The notes: a model not told the origin generated them from the sequence alone. DNA of 64,000 nucleotides from Isoetes taiwanensis (GCA_021234155.1 JAJEKV010000039.1:7290506-7354505); one strand, 5' to 3'; shown: positions 21,495-33,649, numbered from the stretch's first letter. Translations and numbers: made by a program.

Positions 21495-23002
21495 ACCAGG
21501 ATTATTACATTAGTATCAGAAGTTATGTTTTATACTATTTATCCCTAAGTATGCCACCTATGCAAATCATCGCGATTATCATAGCACTAAGATAATCCCT
21601 TGTTTTTAAATCCTCTGTCATAATATCTATTTGTGCCCACATACTATAAGCACCTAATCCGGTCGTCTATGTCACCCATCTATTGTACATAGAATCCATC
21701 CACCTGAAGAAACTATTGGTATCAGACTGCCCAAGGATTTTTATTGTCCAGAAATTAAGCAGAGGAGATAAAATCTACTTTCAAATCCAGCCAACCCTTT
21801 TTGACAATATAATCAACGATTAAGGGAACTACCCAAGTCATTCTTTATGCCTCATAATTCCATAGTACCATACTACTCAGCAACTGTAACTTAGTTCAGC
21901 GAAACAATTTATCCTACAGTTGGCTTTTTTATATAATTTAAGCATTTAGCAAAGCTTGCTACTGTATTCGTGAAGCTAGCGTGAAGCCAACTTGGTCTGT
22001 AAACCAAACCTTAAGCTTTGTATTGAACTGTATCATCAGCAATTCCGTTTACAGTCCATAACAATAAGGTTACACATATGCTTGCAGAACCTGCCGACTT
22101 ACTGTTAAGCTAGGTATCAATATCTTTTTGCGATGCTTCTATATGAATTCCTGTTGTAATACACTTATTACTGGATAACATTAGTCTTTTACAGGTTGGT
22201 ACTTCCCTACGAACTCATCAATCATCATGCATTCCTGTCATAATATATTCAGTATTTGCAGACTTACTAGATGAAATTAGCTTTTTACAGGTTGGTTCAA
22301 CCATCCGAACCCATCATTCCTCATGCATTCCTGTCATAATATTTTCAGTATTTTCGAAAGATACAGTTATTACCGTTAACAAAATCATGCATCTAGAATG
22401 ATATCCTGACATAATCATCCAGAAAACTACAATTTCATAATATTCAACCACTGATGTCTCAGCATCAAACCCCGAAGCTCACTACAATATTAAATCCACA
22501 GGTAGGAAGGCACTTAGTTGCAACAATTAGCACATTATGCCACCTTAAATATTAACTTAAACCTTAAAAACTTAAGGCAAATACTGTCAACACCAGCCAT
22601 GCACCATCACATAAATGTTTCCACATACTCTTAACATATGGTATCCATAATCATCCAGAAAATTCCAATTCCATAATATTGAACAACAGATGTCTTAGCA
22701 ATATATCCAGAGTCTCACTACAATATTAAATCCAAAGGTAGCAGACAACCCAATGCAACTTTTAGCAGATTATGCTAACTTATAAATCTTAACTCAAATA
22801 GAACCATACAACTTGTACTTCAGTAATTACTGCAACCAAAGACTTCTAACAGCATGAACAACCGCCTCCCATCCCTGCACTGTATCAAACATAAAGGGTG
22901 ACCGTGGACCCAGTATGTACTCTGCAACAAGCAGATATTACATGATTTAGTAACCATGGACTAAACTCATGTATAAATAGATAATATAAATGTATCTTAC
23001 TT
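21495..23002 (-). other. Spacer or intron between ORF1 and RT, copy A3
   Basis: Near-identical to 13313-14815 of A2; no frame is supported. See that entry for the splice-like ends. Confidence 0.55.
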
Positions 23003-24313
23003 TTAATACAGGATACGACCCTGCATCACTTCACATGCTTTGAAAAAACTTCCTGGTTTTTCAGCTTTAGATACAGAAGCTTCCCCAAGTGTACATGCAA
23101 TCATGCTAACAGAATCATCAGCAAGATTTTCAACAATTTTGCAACTAGATTCAGCACTCTGCCTTGCCACCCTAGGCGGCAGATAAGACTCACTCTGAGT
23201 CAGACCACTATAAGAAGGAATGGTAACAGTACCTTCCTCTTTTCCCTGGTTTAGCTTATCAACCAAAAACATTCTGTTTTTCACCATCATTTCACAGACC
23301 TCCACAAGTTTTGTATCACCAAAACAAACCTTTAAGTCACATAAAGGGTTACTGGCTAGTTTATTTGTTACCTTGACCAACATTTCTCTGACTAACATAT
23401 ACGCCAACTGAGCCATAACTGCCCTTTTCAGATTCTGCTGGATGAAAATCAGGAAAGACCCCATTCTCCCTGCCTGTGAATACTTAGGATAAACCAAGTC
23501 CAGATGATTGAATATGTACCAAATGGCCTGATCAAACCATGTTATTGAGTCTTTACATGAATCACCACAATTGCATTTTATATACGGACTAAAACACCTC
23601 CACATCCTATGCAGATAGGAATACGTCCTCTCAATATCAGGATAAGCCATGTGGGCTTTAACGGAAAGCGTGATACCACTGAAATTCTGACATTTCTTAT
23701 CAAACAGGTCAGTTCCACAAGGGAAACAGATTTCAGCTCTATCCATAATTTTTACCAGGTTATTGGCTGCACTAGTTACCTCCTCCATTTGACTGTCCGA
23801 AATCCCTGCCATAAGCCTCCATGCTTTTATGCTGATAGGAGCCAGCGTACCAAAGTTCTGACTCCTCCATAAAGCTTGTTGAAATTCTTCACCTAACCAT
23901 TCAACCGCCATTTCTGATAGGATCGGAAATCTCATGCAATTAGTAAGGGTGAGTCTAACTAATTCCTCTTGTTTGTTATTTCCCAAACTGGCTTCCTTCT
24001 CTTTTTTCATTAATTCAATGTCTTCCTGTGGTATAAACTTACCAAAATTATTAGTTGTCAGTCCTTCAACAGCAGCAACAACAGGGTTTTCTTTCTTTCC
24101 ATCTTCCTCAAAAGTGAGATCAGTCAGTCTGTTTTCCTTTTCTAAGAAGGTCACACCTATCTTAAACTCCATAGCTAACAAGTCATCTAGGTCTGTTCTA
24201 TCGGCTAGAATTTCCTGTGTATCAATAAAAATCTGCTCAATAACAGGGATACAATCACTGACCTTCATTTTAAGCTCATCGAGCTTGAGGAAAACTTCAA
24301 ACCATGAGCTGAA
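23003..24313 (-). CDS. Element A ORF1, copy A3, 5'-truncated but frame intact
   Basis: An uninterrupted frame of about 435 codons runs from SSWFEVFLKLDELKMK to MQGRILY. It shows that the breaks in A1 and A2 ORF1 are not ancestral. The frame stays open upstream through the GAA tract as poly-Lys into family C sequence, but that fusion is an accident of the junction. Cys groups: CFPC, KKC, CNCGDSC. A C-terminal Ser-rich part (QSESYLPPRVARQSAESS) precedes the end. Function unknown. Confidence 0.7.
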   Translation of the reverse strand, partial: FSSWFEVFLKLDELKMKVSDCIPVIEQIFIDTQEILADRTDLDDLLAMEFKIGVTFLEKENRLTDLTFEEDGKKENPVVAAVEGLTTNNFGKFIPQEDIELMKKEKEASLGNNKQEELVRLTLTNCMRFPILSEMAVEWLGEEFQQALWRSQNFGTLAPISIKAWRLMAGISDSQMEEVTSAANNLVKIMDRAEICFPCGTDLFDKKCQNFSGITLSVKAHMAYPDIERTYSYLHRMWRCFSPYIKCNCGDSCKDSITWFDQAIWYIFNHLDLVYPKYSQAGRMGSFLIFIQQNLKRAVMAQLAYMLVREMLVKVTNKLASNPLCDLKVCFGDTKLVEVCEMMVKNRMFLVDKLNQGKEEGTVTIPSYSGLTQSESYLPPRVARQSAESSCKIVENLADDSVSMIACTLGEASVSKAEKPGSFFKACEVMQGRILY

Positions 24314-24485
24314 TCTCTTCTTCTTCTTCTTCTTCTTCTTCTTCTTCTTCTTCTTCTTCTTCTTCTTCTTCTTCTTCTTCTTCTTCTTCTTCTTCTTCTT
24401 CTTCTTCTTCTTCTTCTTCTTCTTCTTCTTCTTCTTCTTCTTCTTCTTCTTCTTCTTCTTCTTCTTCTTCTTCTTCTTCTTCTTC
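24314..24485. repeat. (TTC)n tract joining A3 and C1
   Basis: About 57 TTC units. On the minus strand it follows GATAAATC, an internal site of family C that normally carries only three or four GAA units (compare 33838-33851), and precedes truncated A3. Confidence 0.95.
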
Positions 24486-26941
24486 GATTTATCTTCACAA
24501 TGATTACTTTCCACAACATACAAAACTAGTTCATATGAATGGATTTCATTCAATGCAAAGATGACAGACACACATATCCACCCTGGTGTTACCCAGGCCA
24601 CAACCACACCAACTGCAAATATTCATCTTATTGTAGATAAGCAAACGTAATGTATAACGTAAAAACATAAAGTATTCAGGATTAAGTTCAAGTATAAAAT
24701 GCATGTATTCCATAAAGTTTTGATTATAATGAAGTACAAAATATGCTTTACTCAATACAAAATATGCTTACCTTAATACATTTCAAAGAGCTGTTCATAT
24801 ATCTTCTCAAGTCATAAATAGGCAGATACAAAGTAGAACATTTCGCTATCAATAATGTATATGATTTCAAGTCAAAATTTTAAAATTTGTATTCCCTAAT
24901 AATCACCAGAAAGGTCTCACCCAATATTGTTGTTATACAATAAAGACGCAATCCTCGTATGATTGATTGCAGTGTAACATCCAAGCATTGACGAAACATC
25001 TAGGAGATGTAGTCTTGGTTACCTGCACCCAAACAGACCAACATTAGCATCTTAATGGTAACGAGGAGAGGGGTGACAGGTAAGCTGTAAAACTACATGG
25101 CTCATCTCCCTTCACCTAATGTTTAATCATATTCAATGAAGAATAATAGATTTCCATTATTGAATTCCTACTACTCAATGCGTATAGGGTAGAAATCATA
25201 AAATCTGCTGCCTGTGTAAGCAGTCATGATAAACCCAGCCGAAAATAAGTAGATACCAGTATTTCAGCTAAAAAACATAATATATTGTTGCATCACATCC
25301 ATAAGCGATATCATATCATGTAAATATTCAGCCTTCACTATTGCTATTGCATAAATCTACAAAGCATAAAGAGGCCAACTAGACCTCATGCTAAATAGCA
25401 CCCTACACGCATTAAACAAGACCTGCAATTGTCTATTAGCAGAGGACAGAAAGCCAATAAGGATTAAGCAAAATAGAACAAACCCATCCTACAACCATGA
25501 CCCAACCACAACAGGGCCTCTAGAACAGAAAGAACCTAGCAATGGACTATTATCAAGCTCCTACACAACAATGAGCAATCTAGAACTAAACTAGAGCACG
25601 CCGCTAAAGGTCATTCAAGCAAGAGCTGGCAGTTACTAGAAAGCTAAAAACTAGCAAAGCAACTAACAAATACTACAGAACTGCAACACTAAAATGCACC
25701 TAGCATCATGCTTGCTTAGAAAATATCAGTATTCTATCTCAAATAAAAACCTGAATAAGTTTCGCTCCTATAGTAAGCAGGATGCAGGGTTGTATTCCTT
25801 GCGCAATGTCTACTCGGATTGCATTCATGAATCTGTATATAGGTCCTGCAAGGGCCTCCATTTTTCCGCCAAAATCATCAAGAGCAGTTAGTTGCCCTGG
25901 AAAACAGTATTAGCTACAACTTCTAAGACAAAACATGATTTTTGGATCACATTATCAGCTAGTATTAATGCAACATGCATTACCGTGGTTTCATATCAGC
26001 CATTGCAGCAAAATCCAATATTACAGCTTCTAACCCTGATGCTAAGCCTGATCTGAAATGAAATCAGCTGCCTAGCCTGATGATATGGCCTGTAAACAAA
26101 TTTTTCCATGCCAAATCCAGCTGCTATGGCCATCCCCAATCCTAGCAGACGGAATAGGTCGCCATATCTGTTTTTACGGCATATGCATATGCCATATCCG
26201 GTGTTCTTTAAGCCATATCCGGCTGTACACTTGGAAACCTCAAACAACCACGATTGATTTTAGGGCAAGCATAAAAACCCTAAAAGCCAAATATTGAAGT
26301 AGGAAATATTAATAGCCATAATATCCACCAAAGCCTATAATAAATTGTGGCAATCTATTTAAGGGTGAGGCCTTCACGTTAGAAAGGCATGTACTAGCAC
26401 CAAATGCTTATAAAAAGTACATGCAACCAATTTACCCAAAAGGTTGCCTATGGCAAACATGCATGCCTCCAAAAATTCTTTTATCACGAATAAAGCTAAG
26501 GCTAAAGTGAAAAATCCAAAAAATCTTTTGTCACAAAGCTAAGGCTAAAAGTGAAAGATCCATTTAACATTACATGTAGACGACCACATGCAAAAATAGC
26601 TTATCAACTTTATTTAACTTTCAACAACCCATTCAACTTCATATGTACACCTCCAAGGGGTCACTCAACTTTTGGGGCTCATGTACCTTGTAAAATAACA
26701 CGGTTCTTGCCTACTTTGGTAATAGTCTATATAACATGCCACCTTTACAACTCAATGTATAATTTACATATCCACATAACCAATTTTTTATGACAAGCAC
26801 CTTTTGAAAATCACAAAGCATTTGCCGATCTTGCTTTAGATACTTGAGCTACTTTTAGATACAGAGCTAATTTGAGATCAAGTTTTTATGAGCTCAATTA
26901 AGAACAAGCATTTCCATTGCATTTCCAAAAAAATTAATATT
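24486..26941 (-). mobile_element. Family C element copy C1 (3'-truncated, uninterrupted)
   Basis: On the minus strand it starts at a GGA tract (26941) and ends at the internal GAA site (24486), so the 3' terminal hairpin region seen in C2 (33568-33840) is missing. It contains the structured module at 25004-25102 and the CCTGG..CCAGG hairpin at 24582-24597. No frame looks coding. It is the empty-site reference for the LTR retrotransposon: GCAAGGGCCTCC is continuous around 25850-25854. A perfect 16-bp palindrome, GGCATATGCATATGCC, lies near 26178-26194. Confidence 0.8.
25004..25102 (-). ncRNA. Structured RNA module, copy C1
   Basis: Outer stem ATGTAGT (25007-25013) with ACTACAT (25092-25098). 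The inner stem TTACCTG-CACCC with GGGTG-A-CAGGTAA is identical to A2. On the minus strand GCTAATG is followed by GGGTGCAG/GTAACC. The flanks differ from family A, so the conservation is limited to the module. Confidence 0.72.
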
Positions 26942-27009
26942 TCCTCCTCCTCCTCCTCCTCCTCCTCCTCCTCCTCCTCCTCCTCCTCCTCCTCCTCTTC
27001 TTCTTCTTC
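26942..27009. repeat. (TCC)n then (TTC)n tract joining C1 and B1
   Basis: About 18 TCC units change to about five TTC units at 26995. Both family C copies have TCC (GGA on the minus strand) next to their 5' end, whereas A and B have pure TTC. Confidence 0.92.
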
Positions 27010-29920
27010 GTACATGTTCTTGCCAAGACTACAGTCACAGTTATGCAAACAATTACATTAAAAGAACCTTGTTCATGGCAAGATCACTTATCCCAATATC
27101 CACCCTGGTTTTTTAGGCCAGGCCACATCAGGCACTCTACAAACCTTAGCCCATATAATTTACTATATTGAAAAATATCCAAAAATAAAAATCATGAGTA
27201 GAATAATTCATATCATCATTTCCATATTAGCATTTCCAATTTGTACATAACGTTTGAATTTGAAAGTATAAGGTAATCAATCTTACAACTATAAACTTAA
27301 ATTTCAACTTAAATCTTACAACTTATGAAGTTTTGAATTTGAAAGTATGAAGTGTAAAGTAAACTTTGAATCTTGATGTCGCATATTCCATCCTCTTCCG
27401 CGTTAACGCCAACTCTAACAGCAAAATGGAGACAATTAGAGGAGAGAACCCGTACCTGCAGCCAATCATGCAAACGTTAGCAGTAATCCCGGTAACGATG
27501 CAAGGGCCAAAAGGTACATTGGGTCTCTCAGTTTATCACTGATCACCAATTGTATCCTTTTGCCCTGAGGTGACATTAACAAGAAAAGAAACTGGAATAT
27601 TAATATTATAAGCATTATAGAGTTTACAATTGATCTCAAGCATAACCATTAGATGAGAACTAATTTCTTAGTCCCAAATCTAGATGGTTATTTTGATCTC
27701 AAAACTATTGTTTCAGCATATATATCCATATCCAGCACCAAAATATTCTTGTTAGTTCACTGTAGCAAAGTACAAGCACTATGACAATAGATCATGATCA
27801 TCAAAATAGTTTCGAGTTCAATCTGTATTTTGCATGCTTAGAGTAATTTACGTGCATTCAAAGAAGCATTAACCACACAAAGAATGTTATTGAAACATGA
27901 ATAGAAGTAGAACATGTTCAATACAATTAGAACACGATGTCTCAGCATTTAACATTATCCCAAATATGCATTTGGCTTTAAAATACAAAGGAAGCTATAA
28001 CCTTTTTCTATTCATAGATAATTCCATCTCGATATTACCATAAAACTTCAGATTTTCTCTCGTTTCTAGAGATTCTAGAAATTATGTAGAGAGACCTTCC
28101 CAGAATTGTGTTCATGCTTAGCTTTTTATAAAATAGCAACATAAGGAGAACAATAAAAGCATAAAATCACAAGACTTGTTCATAAGCCAGACTATTTTTA
28201 TCCATATGCAATACAATATTTCCATAGGCTTCTATTATAATGTAAGGCATAATTTTAGATTTTGTAACCTCTAACTAAGCTCATACATTAACCAAGCATG
28301 TATCTACATGTATGATTCCAGCATAGTAAGGTCGGAACAATAATCCAAGTTCCTGTTTTAACTTGAAAGCTTGTTTTTCTGACCTGATTAGAGTCGTTTT
28401 AACCATCCGAGTTTTGCCTTGAAGGGCCAAGAAATCGCTCATCAATATGTAAGTTTGCTCAGGAACAACTCCATTGGAATCCCCCAAAGCACATATGCAT
28501 CAAACTACAAAATCACAAACATCTTAAGGCCACATAAGCCTGTATTTATATGTGACGTTTTTAAGAAAATACAATGCCATTGTGATCAACAATCCCATAA
28601 AACTATGCTCAAACCTGAATATGCTAGACTAGTTTTACGTAGAAAATATCATCGACAAAGCATAAATGCTATTAGGCTGGTCCGGAACCATCGTCATATA
28701 GCTCGGTGCGGTCCGACATCACCGGCATCCGGTTATTAGATCGAATTGTGATATTTTGTATGCAAAGCCAACAATCCGGATCATAAGACAAACCTGTTTT
28801 AATCGCTTTTGAAACCATGAAACTTATCTTTGTGCAAAGAACAACCCAAGATCGGCATCGATCTGCGATTCGATCCCAAAGATCTTTGTAAGAAACAAGT
28901 CATATAGGGGCCATTAGGCGCCAAACCACCACCGAAAGCGGTGACCGGCAAAGAAACAAGTCATGCAGTAGATATTTTAGGCAAAGAAAGAAATTTCAGA
29001 GAAAAGCCCCAAATGCTTATATTTTCCAAACGTATATGGATCCTAAATTCTTATTGTCCAATATACTTTATTTGCTCAAAATGGGAAGAAAGTAGGCCCT
29101 TTTATGGCATTACCGGCCAGGATTACAAAGCCACAAAGTCCCCAAAAGGCAAGCGGCTACTTCATCAAAAATCAATTCATGAATAATATAAATAAATAAA
29201 TTCATGCCTTACGAATTATCCTAAGGCAAATGCTTCTCTTAAAGTTTGCTATATTATATTTTGCCAAAAAGACACCATAGATAGTACAATATTTTTGAAA
29301 GCTTCAAGAAGCATTCAATGTGCTATAACTTTGTATGTACGTCTAAAGATAGTTACCTAAGTTGAATAGTTGCCTTTTTACATAATTCCACCATAGCATT
29401 AATTAATGTGGTGTACCATTGAAGGGACACATCACTTCCCATAAGCATTTAGCACTAAGGTCATAACCATAATGATAGTCCAACATTTTAAGTGTTAGAA
29501 GCGAACTTGCACAATGCACATGAACATTCTTGATTAATTTCCAAGTAAAGTGGGATTCCATCATTTGCCCACATAGTCATAGTCATATAATGCCCCATGT
29601 ATATAATGCCCCATGTGGCAACATGGCTAGAGATTCCATTCCCAAAAATAATTCTTCCCAAAGAGCCATATTCAAAACAAACCCATTATGCAATATCTGT
29701 CACTATAAACAGGGATAATTTTCTTAGGAGAAAATCCTAAAGTGAAATTTGGCCCCAAATTTCACCAAGCATAATGCATTAATATCATCAGCTCTAACAT
29801 AATTCATGTACCTGCATAGCATATGAGTCAACATAATGCAAAATATTTTAGTAGCAACCAAAATATTCGTGTTTCAATGATTTGAAGATTTGAAAAGAAC
29901 GAAGAATGAAAGATAATATT
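27010..29920 (-). mobile_element. Family B element copy B1 (3'-truncated)
   Basis: On the minus strand it begins after a GAA tract (29920) and ends at the internal site GTAC-GAAGAAG (27010). It lacks the 3' terminal 470 bp found in B2 (29998-30470). It is otherwise near-identical to B2; the differences near 28624-28950 fall at CAG/CTG/CCGG sites. No convincing coding frame; the longest minus frame (28487-28281, 68 codons) is shared with B2 and has no recognised domain. Likely non-autonomous. Confidence 0.8.
27433..27553 (-). ncRNA. Structured RNA module, copy B1
   Basis: Outer stem GAGAGAACCC (27442-27450 onward) with GGGTCTCTC (27521-27529); inner stem GTACCT with AGGTAC (27512-27517); a distal CAATT/AATTG pair encloses both. 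The minus strand reads TGCTAACG (branch point) then TTGGCTGCAG/GTACGG. The loop core (GCCAA..CA..AAC.TTAGCA....GGTAACGA) matches families A, C and D, but both stems have different bases that still pair. Confidence 0.72.
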
Positions 29921-29997
29921 CTCTTCTTCTTCTTCTTCTTCTTCTTCTTCTTCTTCTTCTTCTTCTTCTTCTTCTTCTTCTTCTTCTTCTTCTTCTC
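29921..29997. repeat. (TTC)n tract joining B1 and B2
   Basis: About 25 TTC units. On the minus strand it is the tail of B2, after GAGGGAGGGATTGTGGGA. Confidence 0.95.
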
Positions 29998-30039
29998 CCA
30001 CAATCCCTCCCTCGGGATGTAGGACTCCTCTTTTTATAA

Positions 30040-30080
30040 GGAAAGCAGGACCCCCCTATAAAAAGAGGGGTCCTACTTCC
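30040..30080 (-). other. 3' terminal hairpin of B2
   Basis: GGAAAGCAGGACCCC pairs with GGGGTCCTACTTCC on the plus strand, in the same position relative to the GAA tail as in A2 and A3. Confidence 0.65.
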
Positions 30081-30895
30081 TTACACCAGAAGAAAAACAA
30101 ATTCAAAGAATCTTTCAATCAGCATCAAATTATTATATCATCTTCATCTTATTAGTATAAGGTGCATTGGACCAAATACTATATCCGCAATAGCAGATAA
30201 TTCAAGAACTAGTACAATGGACTAGTTCAAGACCCAACAAAATGTCAGGGTTTTAAAGTCTTGAAGTACATGAGGCACAGTGGGCCTTAAGTACCATGGA
30301 CAGCCTGATATAGTACAAAACACTATATCATAATAGGCTATGGGCCATTTACCATAGCATATGGTAGCAGAACCTATTTTACTGTCCAAAAGCAATAATA
30401 TTCAAACTAACCTGGTATGTAGAAGTGATGCGTTTGCCAGATATCTCCAGCAAGTGGAAGTCACGATTTCTTCTTCGTACATGTTCTTGCCAAGACTACA
30501 GTCACAGTTATGCAAACAATTACATTAAAAGAACCTTGTTCATGGCAAGATCACTTATCCCAATATCCACCCTGGTTTTTTAGGCCAGGCCACATCAGGC
30601 ACTCTACAAACCTTAGCCCATATAATTTACTATATTGAAAAATATCCAAAAATAAAAATCTTGAGTAGAATAATTCATATCATCATTTCCATATTAGCAT
30701 TTCCAATTTGTACATAACGTTTGAATTTGAAAGTATAAGGTAATCAATCTTACAACTATAAACTTAAATTTCAACTTAAATCTTACAACTTATGAAGTTT
30801 TGAATTTGAAAGTATGAAGTGTAAAGTAAACTTTGAATCTTGATGTCGCATATTCCATCCTCTTCTTCCGTTAGCCAACTCTAACACAAAATGGA

Positions 30896-31016
30896 GACAA
30901 TTAGAGGAGAGAACCCGTACCTGCAGCCAATCATGCAAACGTTAGCAGTAATCCCGGTAACGATGCAAGGGCCAAAAGGTACATTGGGTCTCTCAGTTTA
31001 TCACTGATCACCAATT
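30896..31016 (-). ncRNA. Structured RNA module, copy B2
   Basis: Same sequence and pairing as the B1 module at 27433-27553. Just right of it, the CGTTAACGCC of B1 reads CCGTTAGCC with neighbouring CAG lost, one of the error-like differences. Confidence 0.7.
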
Positions 31017-33380
31017 GTATCCTTTTGCCCTGAGGTGACATTAACAAGAAAAGAAACTGGAATATTAATATTATAAGCATTATAGAGTTTACAATTGATC
31101 TCAAGCATAACCATTAGATGAGAACTAATTTCTTAGTCCCAAATCTAGATGGTTATTTTGATCTCAAAACTATTGTTTCAGCATATACATCCATATCCAG
31201 CACCAAAATATTCTTGTTAGTTCACTGTAGCAAAGTACAAGCACTATGACAATAGATCATGATCATCAAAATAGTTTCGAGTTCAATCTGTATTTTGCAT
31301 GCTTAGAGTAATTTACGTGCATTCAAAGAAGCATTAACCACACAAAGAATGTTATTGAAACATGAATAGAAGTAGAACATGTTCAATACAATTAGAACAC
31401 GATGTCTCAGCATTTAACATTATCCCAAATATGCATTTGGCTTTAAAATACAAAGGAAGCTATAACCTTTTTCTATTCATAGATAATTCCATCTCGATAT
31501 TACCATAAAACTTCAGATTTTCTCTCGTTTCTAGAGATTCTAGAAATTATGTAGAGAGACCTTCCCAGAATTGTGTTCATGCTTAGCTTTTTATAAAATA
31601 GCAACATAAGGAGAACAATAAAAGCATAAAATCACAAGACTTGTTCATAAGCCAGACTATTTTTATCCATATGCAATACAATATTTCCATAGGCTTCTAT
31701 TATAATGTAAGGCATAATTTTAGATTTTGTAACCTCTAACTAAGCTCATACATTAACCAAGCATGTATCTACATGTATGATTCCAGCATAGTAAGGTCGG
31801 AACAATAATCCAAGTTCCTGTTTTAACTTGAAAGCTTGTTTTTCTGACCTGATTAGAGTCGTTTTAACCATCCGAGTTTTGCCTTGAAGGGCCAAGAAAT
31901 CGCTCATCAATATGTAAGTTTGCTCAGGAACAACTCCATTGGAATCCCCCAAAGCACATATGCATCAAACTACAAAATCACAAACATCTTAAGGCCACAT
32001 AAGCCTGTATTTATATGTGACGTTTTTAAGAAAATACAATGCCATTGTGATCAACAATCCCATAAAACTATGCTCAAACCTGAATATGCTAGACTAGTTT
32101 TCTGTAGAAAATATCATCAGCAAAGCATAAATGCTATTAGCTGGTCTGGAACCATCGTCATATAGCTCAGTCTGGTCCGACATCACTGGCATCCAGTTAT
32201 TAGATCGAATTGTGATATTTTGTATGCAAAGCCAACAATCCAGATCATAAGACAAACCTGTTTTAATCTGCTTTTTGAAACCATGAAACTTATCTTTGTG
32301 CAAAGAACAACCGGCATCTGGCATCGATCTGCAGTTCTGATCCCAGTACTGTAAGAAACAAGTCATATAGGCGGCCATTAGGCGCCAAGCCACCGCTGAG
32401 CAGACTGGCAAAGCAACAAGTCATGCAGCCGGCTATTTTAGGCAGCAAAGAAATTTCAGAGAAAAGCCCCAAATGCTTATATTTTCCAAACGTATATGGA
32501 TCCTAAATTCTTATTGTCCAATATACTTTATTTGCTCAAAATGGGAAGAAAGTAGGCCCTTTTATGGCATTACCGGCCAGGATTACAAAGCCACAAAGTC
32601 CCCAAAAGGCAAGCGGCTACTTCATCAAAAATCAATTCATGAATAATATAAATAAATAAATTCATGCCTTACGAATTATCCTAAGGCAAATGCTTCTCTT
32701 AAAGTTTGCTATATTATATTTTGCCAAAAAGACACCATAGATAGTACAATATTTTTGAAAGCTTCAAGAAGCATTCAATGTGCTATAACTTTGTATGTAC
32801 GTCTAAAGATAGTTACCTAAGTTGAATAGTTGCCTTTTTACATAATTCCACCATAGCATTAATTAATGTGGTGTACCATTGAAGGGACACATCACTTCCC
32901 ATAAGCATTTAGCACTAAGGTCATAACCATAATGATAGTCCAACATTTTAAGTGTTAGAAGCGAACTTGCACAATGCACATGAACATTCTTGATTAATTT
33001 CCAAGTAAAGTGGGATTCCATCATTTGCCCACATAGTCATAGTCATATAATGCCCCATGTATATAATGCCCCATGTGGCAACATGGCTAGAGATTCCATT
33101 CCCAAAAATAATTCTTCCCAAAGAGCCATATTCAAAACAAACCCATTATGCAATATCTGTCACTATAAACAGGGATAATTTTCTTAGGAGAAAATCTTAA
33201 AGTGAAATTTGGCCCCAAATTTCACCAAGCATAATGCATTAATATCATCAGCTCTAACATAATTCATGTACCTGCATAGCATATGAGTCAACATAATGCA
33301 AAATATTTTAGTAGCAACCAAAATATTCGTGTTTCAATGATTTGAAGATTTGAAAAGAACGAAGAATGAAAGATAATATT

Positions 33381-33567
33381 CTCTTCTTCTTCTTCTTCTT
33401 CTTCTTCTTCTTCTTCTTCTTCTTCTTCTTCTTCTTCTTCTTCTTCTTCTTCTTCTTCTTCTTCTTCTTCTTCTTCTTCTTCTTCTTCTTCTTCTTCTTC
33501 TTCTTCTTCTTCTTCTTCTTCTTCTTCTTCTTCTTCTTCTTCTTCTTCTTCTTCTTCTTCTTCTTCT
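33381..33567. repeat. (TTC)n tract joining B2 and C2
   Basis: About 62 TTC units. On the minus strand it is the tail of C2 (GAGGGAGGGTTGTGGGA, then GAA repeats) and precedes the 5' end of B2. Confidence 0.95.
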
Positions 33568-33608
33568 CCCACAACCCTCCCTCGGGTAATAGGAACCAAC
33601 TTTTCATA

Positions 33609-33649
33609 GGATAGAGGACCCCTCCTATGAAAAGAAGGGTCCTACTATC
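33609..33649 (-). other. 3' terminal hairpin of C2
   Basis: GATAG-AGGACCC pairs with GGGTCCT-A-CTATC on the plus strand. Compared with A2 (GAAGT/ACTTC) the outer pairs are different bases but still complementary. Confidence 0.65.

Larger units (their letters stand above)
19302..24313 (-). mobile_element. Penelope-like element copy A3, 5'-truncated
   Basis: The 3' part matches A2 almost base for base: terminal hairpin 19347-19388, RT 21494-19413, spacer, ORF1 24313-23003. On the minus strand it starts abruptly inside ORF1 (GATTCAGCTCATGG) directly after a GAA tract; leader, basic exon and structured module are absent. 5' truncation after a simple-repeat joint is what incomplete reverse transcription would give. 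Confidence 0.85.
29998..33380 (-). mobile_element. Family B element copy B2, full length
   Basis: 3.38 kb between two GAA tracts. Minus-strand order: 5' end GAATATTATCTTTC, about 2 kb without a supported frame, structured module (30896-31016), CCTGG..CCAGG hairpin (about 30568-30590), internal GAAGAAG site (30470), TTGCTGGA-GATA-TCTGGCAA hairpin, terminal hairpin (30040-30080), GAGGGAGGG..GTGGG 3' end, GAA tail. Same plan as family A but without RT or ORF1, hence probably mobilised in trans by A. Confidence 0.8.

Noticed and set aside
23003-24607. One long fused frame of 534 codons joining family C sequence, a poly-Lys run and ORF1.
   Set aside because: The fusion crosses the element joint at the GAA tract; only the ORF1 part has homologues in A1 and A2.
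28281-28487. 68-codon minus-strand frame in family B (also 31746-31952).
   Set aside because: The two copies are identical because of recent duplication, which is no evidence of selection; no domain is recognised.
10931-33567. CRISPR-like array made of the regularly repeated elements.
   Set aside because: Eukaryotic transposon array; units are kilobases long and there is no short repeat-spacer pattern.
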